Below are positions 43,970 to 55,689 of a DNA stretch of 64,000 bases, piece after piece. The position numbers and the translations under genes are program-made. Within the stretch, counting starts at the first letter, position 1, and the number at the start of each line of letters is the position of its first letter. The stretch spans positions 69,699,240 through 69,763,239 of the forward strand of contig NC_088781.1 in NCBI RefSeq assembly GCF_958450345.1. Reading direction: 5' to 3'. Origin of the DNA: Calliphora vicina. Its lineage: Eukaryota > Arthropoda > Insecta > Diptera > Calliphoridae. Below the pieces are notes generated by a model. That model made no database searches, had not been told where the DNA came from, and saw only the letters and a program-made list of their open reading frames with translations.

Positions 43970-44726
43970 AAAACAAGTAAGAAAGTATGGTCGGTCAAGC
44001 CCGACCATATAATACCCTACACCAAGTAAATGAGTAAAAATATTTTTCTTTTAAAATATCAATAATTTCTATTTTTGAGTGATTTTCGGAAGTGGGGTTA
44101 TATGGGAGCTATGACCAATTATGGACCGATCACCATAAAATTAGGTCGTGTTATTTATGTCTATATTAAAGTTAACTATGTTGAATTTTGTGTGTATACC
44201 AACATTTTTAAGCGATTTATGCACGTTAAAGTGATTTTCGGAAGCGGGTCTATGTGGGAGCTATGACTAATTATGGACCGATCGTAACAAAATTTGGTGA
44301 CATGAATTTTGTATATATAAAACTTATTTGGAGCGAAATTTGTGTAGATACATAGATAAATTAAACTTTTATGACCGATAAAGTCCAATTTCGAGGGGAC
44401 ATTTGTATGGGGGCTAGGTGAAATAATGGACCGATTTCAGCCAGTTTCAATAGGCTTCGTCCTTGGGCTGAAAAAGTAATATGTACCAAATTTGATCGAA
44501 ATATCTTCAAAATTGCGACCTGTACTCTGCGCACAAGGTTTACATGGACAGCCAGCCAGCCAACCAGACGGACGGACGGACGGACGGACATCGTTTAATC
44601 GACTCAGAAAGTGATTCTAAGTCGATCGGTATACTTTAAGGTGGGTGTTAGACTAATATTTTTGGGCGTTGCAAACATCTGCACAAACGCATAATACCCT
44701 CCCCACTATGGTGGTGTAGGGTATAA
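43970..44726 (+). repeat. Dispersed repeat family B, most complete copy
   Basis: Starts AAAACAAGTAAGAAAGTATG with a GGTCGGTCAAGCCCGACC hairpin and AATACCCTACACC, and ends CCACTATGGTGGTGTAGGGT. Inside are two tandem 145-bp units (ATTTTCGGAAG.. at 44087 and 44232), GATAAAGTCCAATTTCG, a GACGGACGG tract (44570-44590) and TTTAATCGACTCAGAAAGTG. It is a fly-type dispersed repeat; non-coding. Confidence 0.82.
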
Positions 44727-44739
44727 CAAAATTCTCACA

Positions 44740-45060
44740 TTTACCGGTTGAAAAATAGATGGGGGTATATTGGTTTTGTTACTTTTCATAAAAGAAAAAC
44801 AGTATTTTGCTTTAGTTAGGAAGCATCCTGACTTTAAACTAAAGTAACTCAGCCGTTTTCCAACCCATTTGTACAAGTATTTTTCTGTTTAAAAGGTAAA
44901 TCTCATATCTTTCAAACAAAGTAATTAGTTTCAAAATAAGTGATCGAGAAAAACTATAAGTATTTTCTTACTCTATGGACGTCTACAAAGCAGAAGGGCT
45001 ACATGAGAACCCCTCCATCATTTTTGCGTTGACTTTTGTATCACTGTGTAATCATCATGT
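44740..45060 (+). repeat. Dispersed repeat family C fragment
   Basis: ATAGATGGGGGTATATTGG, then TTAGTTAGGAAGCATCCTGA and GTTGACTTTTGTATCACTGT. The same segments in the same order occur on the minus strand at 60860-61060. Confidence 0.65.
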
Positions 45061-46930
45061 ACGTAACATTCGCCGCGGCGCACATTGGGAAAAATCACCA
45101 ATCTAGCTTATAAAAAATCGTATCTTTTAAACTATTGATCTGAGGAGTAAGAAATGTATGAAGCAATTGTAGCTAATAGAGCGATCTTTAAATATATTGT
45201 ATTTTTATACACACTGTTTCATTACAGAGTGCACCAAAAGGAAGGATCTAGTTGAAATTAGAATTTTTCTTGATATTAAAGTTCAGCAAAATAAATCAGA
45301 ATTTTTTGTTAAATAAAACTCAACAAAAAAATCTTTTTATATGTTAATTAATCATAGCTTTTTGCAATAAAAGTTATGTATTTAAAAAATGATTTTTCAT
45401 TTTCATATTTTACTTTCAAAAAACAAACAAAACCCCTATTTATATACATATGTAAATATATACACTGTTTTGGTCCTAGTTATTTGAAACCTGGTCCTAT
45501 TGTGGTGAAATTAAGGACGGCTACACCAGCATCCCTAATGGTTGAGTATCCCTAACAATATGATTATATAGGAAATTAAATGTATTATACAAGAAATTAA
45601 AAGTATTTACAAATGTAAATAGTGCCAGAGTTCGTAGAAAAATATTGGTGCCAGAGCCAGAGGGTTAAACAATTGCTTAAAATTCTACTTTGTGGCAGCA
45701 ATTTTTTGTCCAGGCTTACTTCATTAGGTCTAGTTTCAAATTCAATTCTAATCACTTTTCACATTAAGAAATTTTGACAGAAATATACTTTTATATATTT
45801 AATTGCAAAAGGTTTTACTAAAATCATTTTCACTACAACAAATCCTGTCCTCGTAATCTTTAGGACTTGTGTTATCCAAAAATAGAATGTAGGTTCAATA
45901 GCGCAATAAAACTTTTCATAAAACATTCGGTGAAACATGAAACCAAAATCCCTCACGAACGTACTACTTATTCATTGCATACATTTTCGGTCCTGTATTT
46001 TCATAATTAACATATCAATCAAAAAATGTTGAATGCAGTTTTTAGTAGCAACTATCATAGAATTAGTCTATGCTATAGGTTTATAAATTTGAAAAAAAAA
46101 AATTTAGTTCAGTCCATAATTGGACATAGCTTCCACATAAGATACACTTCCGATAATAACTATAAAAACCATAATACTCTTGTAAATATCGTTATTGAGA
46201 TAAAATTGAACATAAGTAAGCATCAAATAGATATCAACGACAATATTTTATAACGATCGCCCTCTTAATAGGTCATAGCTCCGATATAAGGCACACATCC
46301 GAAAAATATATGAACGCTTATAAATATTGATATTGTTAATATATTTAACACCACAAAATTATATACATATACTAGGATCGCCCGGTGGTCGGTATTCGAC
46401 CTCTTTTAAAACGCTTTTTACCACTTTTGTGGATTCTAACAAAATTCTAATTCGAAAAATGTAGCTATAGCTAAAATTTTATATGTATTATATTAACGGG
46501 AGGGACTGAGAAAATTTAAATTTGCCACAAATAGTTCTTGCTAGTAGACTTATGCATCGAAAACTTTGTTCGGACCACTATACATATTTTGATCGAGATA
46601 ACATTTAAAATTTAAACACACGCGTTTCAATTACAATTGAACACAAAACAACAAAGTCAGAAATAAATAAAACATTTTAGATAATTTCGGTCGTATAATG
46701 TGTATTCTTTTATTTCCTTAAAATTTAAATTACATTCATTTAATAAATTGGTTATATCTAACAAAAATTCTAAATCTAAACATTCTTTATTTTGTTCTTA
46801 TTTTAAGTGTTTGACATTATGTTTGCTGGGTAGCTCTCTCACCAATACATCTTCATTTTTATTTTTGAACATCACTGATTTAAATGCATGAATTTAGAAA
46901 GGTGACATTTACCATAACCAAATCGGGAGA
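45061..46930. other. AT-rich DNA with a family B relic
   Basis: At about 46108-46330 there are words like CATAATTGGACATAGCTTCC and ACACTTCCGATAATAAC, family B internal units on the minus strand in decayed form. The remainder shows no gene or clear element. Confidence 0.45.
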
Positions 46931-46939
46931 ACCAGATAA

Positions 46940-47062
46940 ATGTTTTTATATGGATGGTATATAAAATCCGGCAAAGGCAATATAATACGGTAATGCCCGT
47001 ATTATATTGGTGGTGGGTATATAAAATCCGGCAAAGCCTAATATAAGACTCCTACTTGTTTT
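46940..47062 (+). repeat. Tandem family A-like termini
   Basis: GGTATATAAAATCCGGCAAAG occurs twice (46959 and 47016), ending AAGACTCCTACTTGTTTT. This resembles the right terminus of family A but with CCGGCAAAGCC instead of the usual hairpin. Confidence 0.5.
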
Positions 47063-48246
47063 AATATATATTTTAATTTGAAATTCACAAATGTTAAATC
47101 TCCTTCAGAGGCAATACCCCCAATGTATGAAAAAATTTAAAACTCATCTGTTTCAAAAACGAAGGGCAGTTTTGTGTGAGGTTAGGATAAAAAAAATCTG
47201 AAAAAAATTTCAGCTCGATCGGTTAAAAATTGGCGTGCCGCACGGGGGTCAAAGTTCGTGAGAACCAAATTGGTGGTAAATGGATAGAAAAACGTGCATA
47301 ACTACTCAGGAGTCACCCCTAGGTAGGTAAAATGTATGAGCAACCCCCATTATTTTCGTATCCTCAATATTTTTCTAGAACAAACATACCCCCTATCTCC
47401 AACCGTTCAGGGGGTCCCCATACAAAAAAACTGAATTTTCACGAAAATTTTCCAAATTAAAAATTAATGGAATTACACAAAGTATAAATATGTTCCAAAC
47501 TTCATTTCGTGAATTACTCTTCACATTTTACTAACATTAATTAAACACCCATTTCTATTGTCAAAGAACGCAAAAAAGTGAATAGACCAATTGGCTTGTT
47601 CATTGAGTTTTATTTTATTTAGCAATGTAATCATAAAATGCCCCTTTAATAATGAGCGGTTGTACCTAAGGCAGGTAATATTTAAAATTTTTAAAAACAT
47701 TACATTTTTAATTCCATGAAAATTATTTTTGTTTTATGGCTTATATTCCACGTATTCATTTTTAAGTAATAATATAACAGGTAATATTATTAAATATTGT
47801 CAAATTTTCCAAACAACATTGAAAAACCCATTGATGTACTTTCGTGTTTTTTATTTCGACCTGACATATAAATCTAAATTTCAGTTATATTTTTATTGGT
47901 TTTTTACGAAGATTATATATAGGTAAAAATATATTCAATGAATTTTAAAAACTTACCTAATTTCATTGAGAAACATTTGCATAACATTTTTTAAAATATA
48001 CACCTTATTTTATGTACATAAAAGTATTGACCTTTTAGTTGTTCTATGACTTTTATAAATAAAACATACAAACTGTGACAAAAAATTAAAAAATAACTGT
48101 AATTTTAAAGTAAATTTATGAGCTGTGAAAGTGAATAATTCTTCATTTAAATTAAAACTAAAAAGTGAGTACAAAGAAATAAAACAATTAAAACTAAAAC
48201 CTAAAAACTAAATTTTTCAATAGAACAGGTTCGCATTTGAATTGCA

Positions 48247-50669
48247 ATGGCATCATCAACGACAAAAATTAATTTGAGATCGCAACAGCATAACATTTAT
48301 TTGATTGAATATGTTATTCCGCAGCTGTTGGGATCAAAATTGCCGTCTAAAAAAGAAGTTCTTGGTGTATTTTTTTTTCACACTCGTACACTAAAATTGG
48401 AAGTGCGAAAAAGTACAACAATGGCTGCAAACGAAGTGCTCCTTTTCTGGAATAAAGCACGAATTCCGACCCGAGACAAGTCTTCGGTCATAAAGCAAAT
48501 TGAGAAGCTGTACCAGAAGTGGAGGAAATTGAACAAGAGCTCAACAAGAGGAGGAACGTCGCATAAAGTAAAAGAGGATAAGTTTGTCGAAGAATTAGAC
48601 GATCTCTTCGATATTGCTCATGTTAATGCACTCACCACGATTAAAATAGAGGAGGATAAAAAGTTTTTGCTTGCACAGAGGAAAAAAGGCCGCCCAGGCA
48701 GCATGATTGGCATTGACATGGCTCTTGTAGGCATTGAAAAACGAAAATTGGAACGAGAAGAGGCAGATAAACGGCGATTACGAGCAATTACTAAAATTAA
48801 TACCTTAGCAATGGGTACAGTGCAATTCACATCATCTACCGAATCGTCAGGCAATGTTGGCGCTGGTGGAATGGAATTGGAAGTGGACGCTCTACCGTCG
48901 GCTTCGGAAGTTGTTAAAAGAGGAACACAGTTATTTATCAATGAACGGATCGTTTCTGCTTTGGATAAATGCATGATATCTGACCGAAATGCAATGCATT
49001 TAATGGCTGCAGTAGCTGAAGGACTTGGTCACAACGTATCAAATTTGGTATTAAATCGCTCGTCAATTCGAAGATACCGTACTGCAAATCGACAAAAAAT
49101 CGCTGATTTTGTAAAGGAGAACTTACATGTAAGGTTACTTTTCTTATACCAATTTAATTTCAATACTAATGTAAATATTTTATTCCATTACAGTTGAAGG
49201 CAACAGCATTTTTTGTAGTGCACTGGTATGGCAAAATACTGGAAGACATTACAGGAATGAATAAGATTGATCGCCTTCCGGTTATTGTAACTAATGGCGA
49301 AATCGAACAAATATTAGGCGTTCCAAAACTAGATTGTGGAAAAGGCAAAAATATTGCAGCGGCCGTTTAACAACTACTGGTAGAATGGAACCTTTCGAAA
49401 CGAGTTCAAGCCATGTCTTTTGACACGACATCATCAAACACCGGTGAATTTGCAGGAGCTGCAGTTTTACTTGTACAGTTATTAGAGAGAGATTTGATGC
49501 ATCTTCCATGTTGACATCACATATATGAATTGGTGCTAAGAGCAGTGTTCGATGAAAAAATTGGAAAAACTTTTGCTCCAGATGTTTCTCTGTTTCGCCG
49601 TTTCCAGCAGAATTGGGAAAAAATCAATCAGAATGCATTCGAAACTGGAGTGAGCGATGAGATCGTTGCTTCGAAATTAATTACTGCTCCAGATGACATC
49701 ATTACTTTTTGCATGGTCCAACTACAGAAAAGACAACGTCGTAACGACTATAAGGAACTATTGGAACAGGTTGTTTTATTCCTTGGAGGCGATTTTGGCG
49801 AATATAAGTTTAAAGAACTCATACCTATTCACCACGCACGATGGATGTCTAAAGCAATTTATTCACTGAAAATATTTATGTTCAGAGACCAATTTAAACT
49901 GGCAAAGTCACAATTGGATGGAATTCGAGATGTCTGTGTGTTTATTGTTCGTCTGTACGTGAAAGTCTGGTATCGCTGTACTGAAGCTGTCAAAGCGCCC
50001 AATCAGGACTTCAACTTTTTGAAAGCACTTCACTCATATGCAGACTTGGATAAGAATTTGTCAAAAGTAATGGTAACAAAGTTTATCAGACATTTGTGGT
50101 ATCTGGCGGAGGAGGCTATAGCTCTCGCCTACTTTGATTCAGATGTTTCGTGTGACATAAAACGAAAAATGTTGGCAATTATGTGCATATATGATGGAAA
50201 AGAAATCCTTGAAGAAAAAGACAAAAAAGTTCAACTTGAAAAAGATGAAGAAACTGATGAAGAAACTGGAGAAGAAGATGATGATTGGGATGAAGATGAT
50301 GAAGGACCTATCCGAAGCATGAAAAAAATTGCGGTTAATTTTGCAGAAGTAACTGAGCAATTTTTGTCGAATGACTTGAGCGCTTTCGTAACTGTGAAAA
50401 CTATAAACTTTTTTCTACGCTTCAACTTGCCGCATGAATTTATACGATATCCGCCGGAAACGTGGCCACAGCGCGAAGATTATCAGCAAGCACTAAAAAT
50501 TGTTGAACAAATTCACGTAGTAAACGACACCGCTGAAAGAGGCGTGAAAATGATGGAGGACTACAATAAAATATTGTGCAGGAACGAAGAGGAAAAGCAA
50601 TATTTGATTCAAGTTGTCGGTGATTATCGCAAAAAATATCCGAGTTTTGAAAAAAGAAATTTAATATAG
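48247..50669 (+). pseudogene. Spliced transposase of the long-TIR transposon, two nonsense codons
   Basis: Exon 1 runs 48247-49128 (294 codons). A 65-base intron (49129-49193, GTAAGG...TTACAG, branch-like CTAAT) follows, and exon 2 runs 49194-50669; the join keeps frame. The N-terminal third looks DNA-binding and helical, with LLFWNKARIPTR and FDIAHVNAL. A GRPGSMIGIDMALVGIEK segment and a conserved NRSSIRRYR precede the intron. Exon 2 reads FFVVHWYGKIL, DRLPVIVTNGEIEQILGVP, MSFDTTSSNTG, LHLPC-stop-HHIYELVL, and ends in VVNDTAERGVKMMEDYN. Stop codons are TAA 49368-49370 and TGA 49512-49514; the TGA replaces what is probably Arg (CGA). From memory of relatives the Tyr in HWYGK is normally Asp, so a catalytic residue may also be lost. 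Relatives are common as unnamed repetitive proteins in aphids and other arthropods. AATAAA lies at 50698-50703. Confidence 0.8.
49129..49193 (+). other. 65-base spliceosomal intron in the transposase
   Basis: GTAAGG at the donor and TTCCATTACAG at the acceptor, with CTAAT about 25 bases upstream of the acceptor. The frame is open across the join and the protein sense is continuous. This is typical fly intron length. Confidence 0.8.
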
Positions 50670-51055
50670 CATAACATAATTATTCATAAATAACATCAAT
50701 AAACTAATTTATTTTATTGTAATAGTAATTGTATATATTTTTTTTCTATATTGGAAAATTTTCGTGAAAATTCAGTTGTTTTGTTTGGGGACCCCCTGAA
50801 CGGTTGGAGATAGGGGGTATGTTTGTTCTAAAAAAATATTGGGGGTACGAAAATAATGGGGGTTGCTCATACATTTTACCTACCTACGGGTGACTCCTGA
50901 ATAGTTATACACCTTTTTCTATCCATTTACCCATAATTTCGTTCTCACGAACTTTGACCCTCGTGCGGCACGCCAATTTTTAACCGATCGAGCTCAAATT
51001 TTTTTCAGATTTTTTTTTATCCTAACCTCACACAAAACTGCCCTTCGTTTTTGGA

Positions 51056-51800
51056 AAATCGAAAATAAAAAAATAAGGTCCACCTTAAGAGGCATATGTA
51101 TATTTTTTAATTAAATTACATAATTTATATATTTTTATTAAATTAAAATTTTTTCCTGAGAATAATATATTTTATTAAATTGTCCTCAATTAACAGAGTA
51201 AGCTTTAGCTTACTTTTAGTTATAGATTAAAAGCCTTTTTCATAATCACCGTAAAAATTTATTAAACTAATTTTGTACGAAAATTTCGATTCATAAAGCT
51301 TTTATACATTTAAAAATGTATAATGAATACGGGCGTAAGGAACGAAAACTATTTGAAATTTAGTACTAAATTTAATTTCAAACTAAATTGTAAAATTTAG
51401 TGCACAAAATTGGCTTTTAATGTTTAGTATTCAAAATCGTCAAATCTGGCAACAGTATGAGTGAGTGAGATTTAAATCCCGAACATTTATAACGGAAAGT
51501 AAACATTTGAATGTGAAACCTTTAATGCTTAATGTAGAAGAAATAAATGCTGAATGTGACATTTTTGTCACATGAACTGTTTGCTATTGTAAATACCGCC
51601 AACAAACATAAGCACATACAATACAAAACACCTACATAGGGGGACACCAAAGATATGAATTTGAAACACACACATAGATACATACATATGTAAATACATA
51701 TGTATGTATAACATAACCCACTAAACAATATTGCAGCATTCGATAAGAATTCGTTTTGATGGTTCTTCAATAACAAATCTTATCACTCCGCCTCACAGTG
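51056..51800. other. AT-rich DNA, nothing recognised
   Basis: Contains CATACATATGTAAATACATATGTATG-type low-complexity sequence at about 51680-51710 and no gene. Confidence 0.4.
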
Positions 51801-51959
51801 TCAGATTTTTCCATTTTAGGGGGGACTAAAGTCTGTATTTTGAAAGCTACGAATTTTTGAACAAGTTATTATCATGAAAATACGCATATTGAAAAATTGG
51901 GCGAAATCGGACAACTGCAACGACCACCGTCATATAATAATATAAAACAGTTGTTGAAA

Positions 51960-52070
51960 CAAGTTGTGTAAAAAAAATTAGGATGATAGGATATCGTTAA
52001 CTGGTGGCGTTTGAGGTGCATTTACAAGGGGAAAAATTAAATTTTTATTTTGTATTCGTAGGATAACGAA
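51960..52070. repeat. Scrap of the family 1 hAT-like MITE
   Basis: GTTGTGTAAAAAAAATTAGG, ATATCGTTAACTGGTG and GAGGTGCATTTACAAGGGG match end-proximal sequence of the element at 992. No termini are left. Confidence 0.7.
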
Positions 52071-52798
52071 GGTGCGCTCATATTCATCATTTGGCACAGC
52101 TGAAGTTTTGAAAAAAAGTGTATTGTGTGTGCAAAAATATTTTGTAGTCCCAATATGTTATATACCAATATATCATGTGATGACAACAGAACTCTGGAAT
52201 CAAATGGTATTCTATATTTTTGAGTCCATGAAAGATTTCTCACTTTCCAGGTATACTTACAAGAAAACGCTTTACATGAACCGCTCCGGAAAACTTATTC
52301 TCACTTATTTCTTAAAAAGTTTTTATTACTGTTATTAAATAAAATAAAAACTTTTAAAAAACAAAAAAAAAACTGGCAAAAAAATATTCAAAAACAAAAA
52401 AGCAGAGACCGAAAATAACGGGTTGACTTTCATTTCAATGGTAAATTCTCATTCGCAGCCATTTAAAAATAATTTTTGTGATATATCACTGAGAGAGTGA
52501 TTTATTCGAGAACATTTTAGGTTTGGGGTTGAGAGAAACAGAAAAGAAACAAACACAAATAATCTGGATGAGTGATTTATAATTTATTTTTTTCGTAAAG
52601 GTCAGCTTGTGACTTTTATTTGCGAACATGAAAAATAAATCACAAAAATGCATTTGATCGAAATCAACGCTTAAATATATAAAATTTATCAAATATTAAT
52701 AACAAATTAAAAAAAAATTCTCATTTCTGTTACTCAGACTTCATTACTTCATATTTATCATATTCTTTCCATAATTAGTTAAAAATTACTAATAATAT

Positions 52799-53392
52799 TG
52801 TTACGTTTTAACCTTTTAAAACGTTTGGTTTATTTCCTTTAAATAAAACGGATACTTTTGATTGCAAATAAAAGGCGTTTAGTAGTTTGAAAATTGTAAC
52901 AACTCTTTATTTCTTTAAAATGTACAACAACAGAATTAAATAACCACTCAATGTTTTTTATACACGTTTATAAATTCTCATAATTACAGACACAATTTAT
53001 AATGTACACGAATTTACTTGAAAAACACAACACACTTTAAGGCACTCAGATGATGTTTATTCGAAAAGCGTCTCTGATCAACTCACTAACTACTGCAACC
53101 TCTGCCACTATTTATAACACTGCATTACCATCTAGAAAGCTCTTTAACTGTCAAAGTTCGAATATTCTAGATCATACGCCATCTGAGGTGTACTTTCTAC
53201 AATGTTCTTTAACTGATTATTCGAACTCGAATACAGCGTTGCCAACTTACAATCAAATCAACTGAAAGCTTTTATTTAACAATGCCCACAGATATGTTAC
53301 AGTTTTACAGCACTGTTACTTGAAAGCATTACGCTACTTTTAAATCAGCCGTTAAAATCGTTATATTTGAATTCAAGTACAATTTCGTAACA
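52799..53392. mobile_element. Solo LTR, 594 bp, gypsy-like
   Basis: Begins TGTTACGTTTTAACC and ends AATTTCGTAACA; the ends TGTTACG/CGTAACA are inverted and carry the canonical TG...CA. ATAT flanks both sides (52795-52798; 53393-53396), a 4-base duplication as used by gypsy-type elements. Slightly richer in C on the plus strand than the surroundings. No internal region or second LTR is nearby, so it is the product of LTR-LTR recombination. It sits inside the old inverted repeat. Confidence 0.8.
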
Positions 53393-53833
53393 ATATGTTA
53401 TTGTATGTAAATAAAAGAGAAAGTAACAGTTATTAAGAACAACAACAAATGAATTGTTTATCGCATATCAAACCATTAAAAAACCAAACAAAAACGAATA
53501 AAGGTCATACCAAACCATTTAAATAAAAATCATTTTATAACTGTTATTTTCGGTGATTTATTTTTATCACAAAAATATAAATCACAATTTCTGTTTTTTT
53601 GGCATATGGACGAGTTATTTTCGATCTCTGCAAAAAAGTAATAATCGTTCAAAGTTAGTGAACATGCAGCGGTTAGAAATTAGATTTTTATTTTCTGTAA
53701 AAAACACGACATTCGGAGTACCGTTACCGTGTTTTGGTTCACATTTCTTCACTTGCCTCTCATACTGAATTGAAACTTTAGCAAAAAACACAAACAAAAT
53801 TTTGATTTTAGTCCCCCTAAATCTGAAATTTGG

Positions 53834-54140
53834 AGAACTTATTGGTGGAGCAGAATGAAATCTGTATAAATTACATACAATACGAGTATATAAAAAAATA
53901 ATATATTAATGAAAAACATTTCCGAAAATATGGAGACTACATTATTTGAAGTTTTTGGTCTTTTCTGATAACTTTTACTGATGTGATCTCAATTTATGTA
54001 CAAATATATTTTGTGGTTTCAAATAAGTTTTGTATTTTAAGTTAACTTTTTTATCCCCATTGCGGGGTATAATTTTATTCAAATAAATTTCTGTATCGTG
54101 GTGGGAGCTCATAATAAAATATTCGTATGTCTATTTCAAA
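53834..54140. other. AT-rich spacer, nothing recognised
   Basis: No frames or repeats noticed. Confidence 0.35.
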
Positions 54141-54608
54141 CATAGATGGGGGTAGTGCACTAATTTTGCAGTTTGCACTAATACTTAATGATAGTGCAAA
54201 ATTAGTGCAATCATTTTGTTCATATTTAGTGATGAGTTGAAAATTAGTAGCCTCACTAAACATTAGTGATAGTGAGTTAAAAAATTTTGCACTCAAAATT
54301 AAATTAGTTGATTTAAAAAAATTCAATCATCAGTTTATTGCAACTTTTTTGTATGCACTAATTTCAGTGCAACTTCAAATTGTGCACTAAATTTTTAAGT
54401 TCAAAATGGTTTAAGTTTATTTCTGTACACTAATTTAAAACTTAAGACTAATATTTCTTTAAAAATAACAAAAAATATTTAAAATTTTTATTTCAAGCAT
54501 TATCATTAAAGCTGATAAAAAATAGTGCAAACTAAATTTTTTGCAATTTTAGTGAGTGATAGTGAAATGCTGATTTCAACCAACATTTAGTGCACTACCC
54601 CCACTATG
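54141..54608. mobile_element. MITE with GGGGGTAGTGCACTAA ends
   Basis: CATAGATGGGGGTAGTGCAC at 54141 is mirrored by GTGCACTACCCCCACTATG ending at 54608. The inner part is built from many AGTGCA, AGTGATAGTGA and TTAGTG words in both orientations. No confident target duplication was found. TAGNG-like ends hint at hAT. Confidence 0.7.
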
Positions 54609-54639
54609 ATTTCAAATTATAGAAAAATATATTTTATGA

Positions 54640-54960
54640 AAAAGTACCAAAAATAAAGACAATTTTTATCCCTTAAGGGTTCGAATTTCCAAGAAGTACC
54701 AAACTTACATTTTTTTTGATAAGTAAAGAATACGATTTAAATTTTGTTTCTATGTTTACTGGTTTGAAAGATACATTAGGTGCCAAAAAAGTACCAAAAT
54801 ACAGTATTTACCCCCTAAACGTTCGAATTTCCAAAAATCCCTTCTTAGCGGATCGACTGAATAGTTAAAATTTCATGATTCTAGCTTCAGTCGTTTGGGC
54901 TGTGCGATGATGAATCAGTCAGTCAATCAGTAACGTTACTCTTTTATATATTTATATAGA
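54640..54960 (+). repeat. Repeat with tandem GTACCAAA...GGTTCGAATTTCC units
   Basis: AAAGTACCAAAAAT and a CCCTTAAGGGTTCGAATTTCC-like block occur near 54640-54695 and again near 54788-54838. They are followed by CTTCAGTCGTTTGGGCTGTG and AATCAGTCAGTCAATCAGTA, a known style of fly dispersed repeat end. GGGTTCGAAT mimics a tRNA B box but no tRNA fold is present. Confidence 0.5.
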
Positions 54961-55680
54961 TGAATATATACTTTTTAATCTAAAGGAATGTCCATACATA
55001 GAGCGGAAATGTTCCTGTCAAAGACCTAACTCAGTTTTCAAAAACCTAAGTGGTGAGAATGTATTAGTAAAAAAGCTATGTAAAACAAAAAACAACACTC
55101 GTTTGTGTTATGGTGTCCACCTTGAAACTTTGCTTGAGTTTGGAACTTTATTTGATTATCATTATATGTACACTAGGCTTGCCCTGTTTGTATAGGGAAA
55201 GAACAAGGTGTCGATGTTTCCAAATGTCCAATAAAATGAAAGTTTATTTTGTTTGAAGAGACCATTTCTCAAGAGATTTAAGTATTAAGTTAAGTATTTG
55301 GTGAGCTGGATCTAATGATAAAATAGTCTGGTTTTGATGATTTTTTCATATTTCTCGAAAAGGTAACATCAGGTTGGGAAGAAAAATGCAAATAATATTC
55401 AAACTAGATTGAATTTCGAAAAAAATGGGAAAACTCGTTGCGGTGATATTATATGGGTTTTAAACGTATTAATTTAAACGAATTATTTTAAATAATATGG
55501 TGTCATTTTATAAAAGGAAGCGTTCAGAAAGGTAAGCAATTTATATGAAGAATACTGGGCAAAAGGTTTTAAAGTTGAATATTTTTCATACAAAATTTGT
55601 TTAACGTTTGTCGTTGCGTTTTATAAAATTAAGCCCATAATTTCATAAGAACACGGTTTTTTTCGTAAAAAAATCGTAAC
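54961..55680. other. AT-rich DNA, nothing recognised
   Basis: No coding frame or inverted ends seen. Confidence 0.4.
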
Positions 55681-55689
55681 GCCAGCAGT

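Larger units (their letters stand above)
47151..51055 (+). mobile_element. Long-TIR DNA transposon with its own (broken) transposase
   Basis: The left arm (47151-47452) and right arm (50753-51055) are inverted over about 300 bases. Paired landmarks are GAAGGGCAGTTTTGTGTGAG, TTGGCGTGCCGCACG, GTATGAGCAACCCCCATTAT and TATCTCCAACCGTTCAGGGG. Between them lies one spliced transposase gene on the plus strand. Homology stops near 47151 and 51055 with no clear short target duplication; outside, TAAGGTCCACCTTA (51076-51089) is a small palindrome. The superfamily is uncertain. The protein has hAT-like spacing of an Asp-bearing segment, a CRHH-type segment and a late ER segment, but no hAT 8-base duplication was found. 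Confidence 0.85.
51805..53833. repeat. Old inverted-repeat element holding a solo LTR
   Basis: TCAGATTTTTCCATTTTAGG with GGGGACTAAA at the left and TTTTAGTCCCCC with TAAATCTGAAATTTGGA at the right are inverted. Inside, AGAGACCGAAAATAACGGGT (52404) pairs with ACGAGTTATTTTCGATCTCT (53610), so the arms are about 600 and 300 bases long and decayed. The centre is interrupted by the solo LTR at 52799-53392. No transposase is seen. Confidence 0.6.

Noticed and set aside
54660..54840. GGGTTCGAAT as a tRNA B box
   Set aside because: No A box or cloverleaf around it; the word belongs to a tandem repeat unit.
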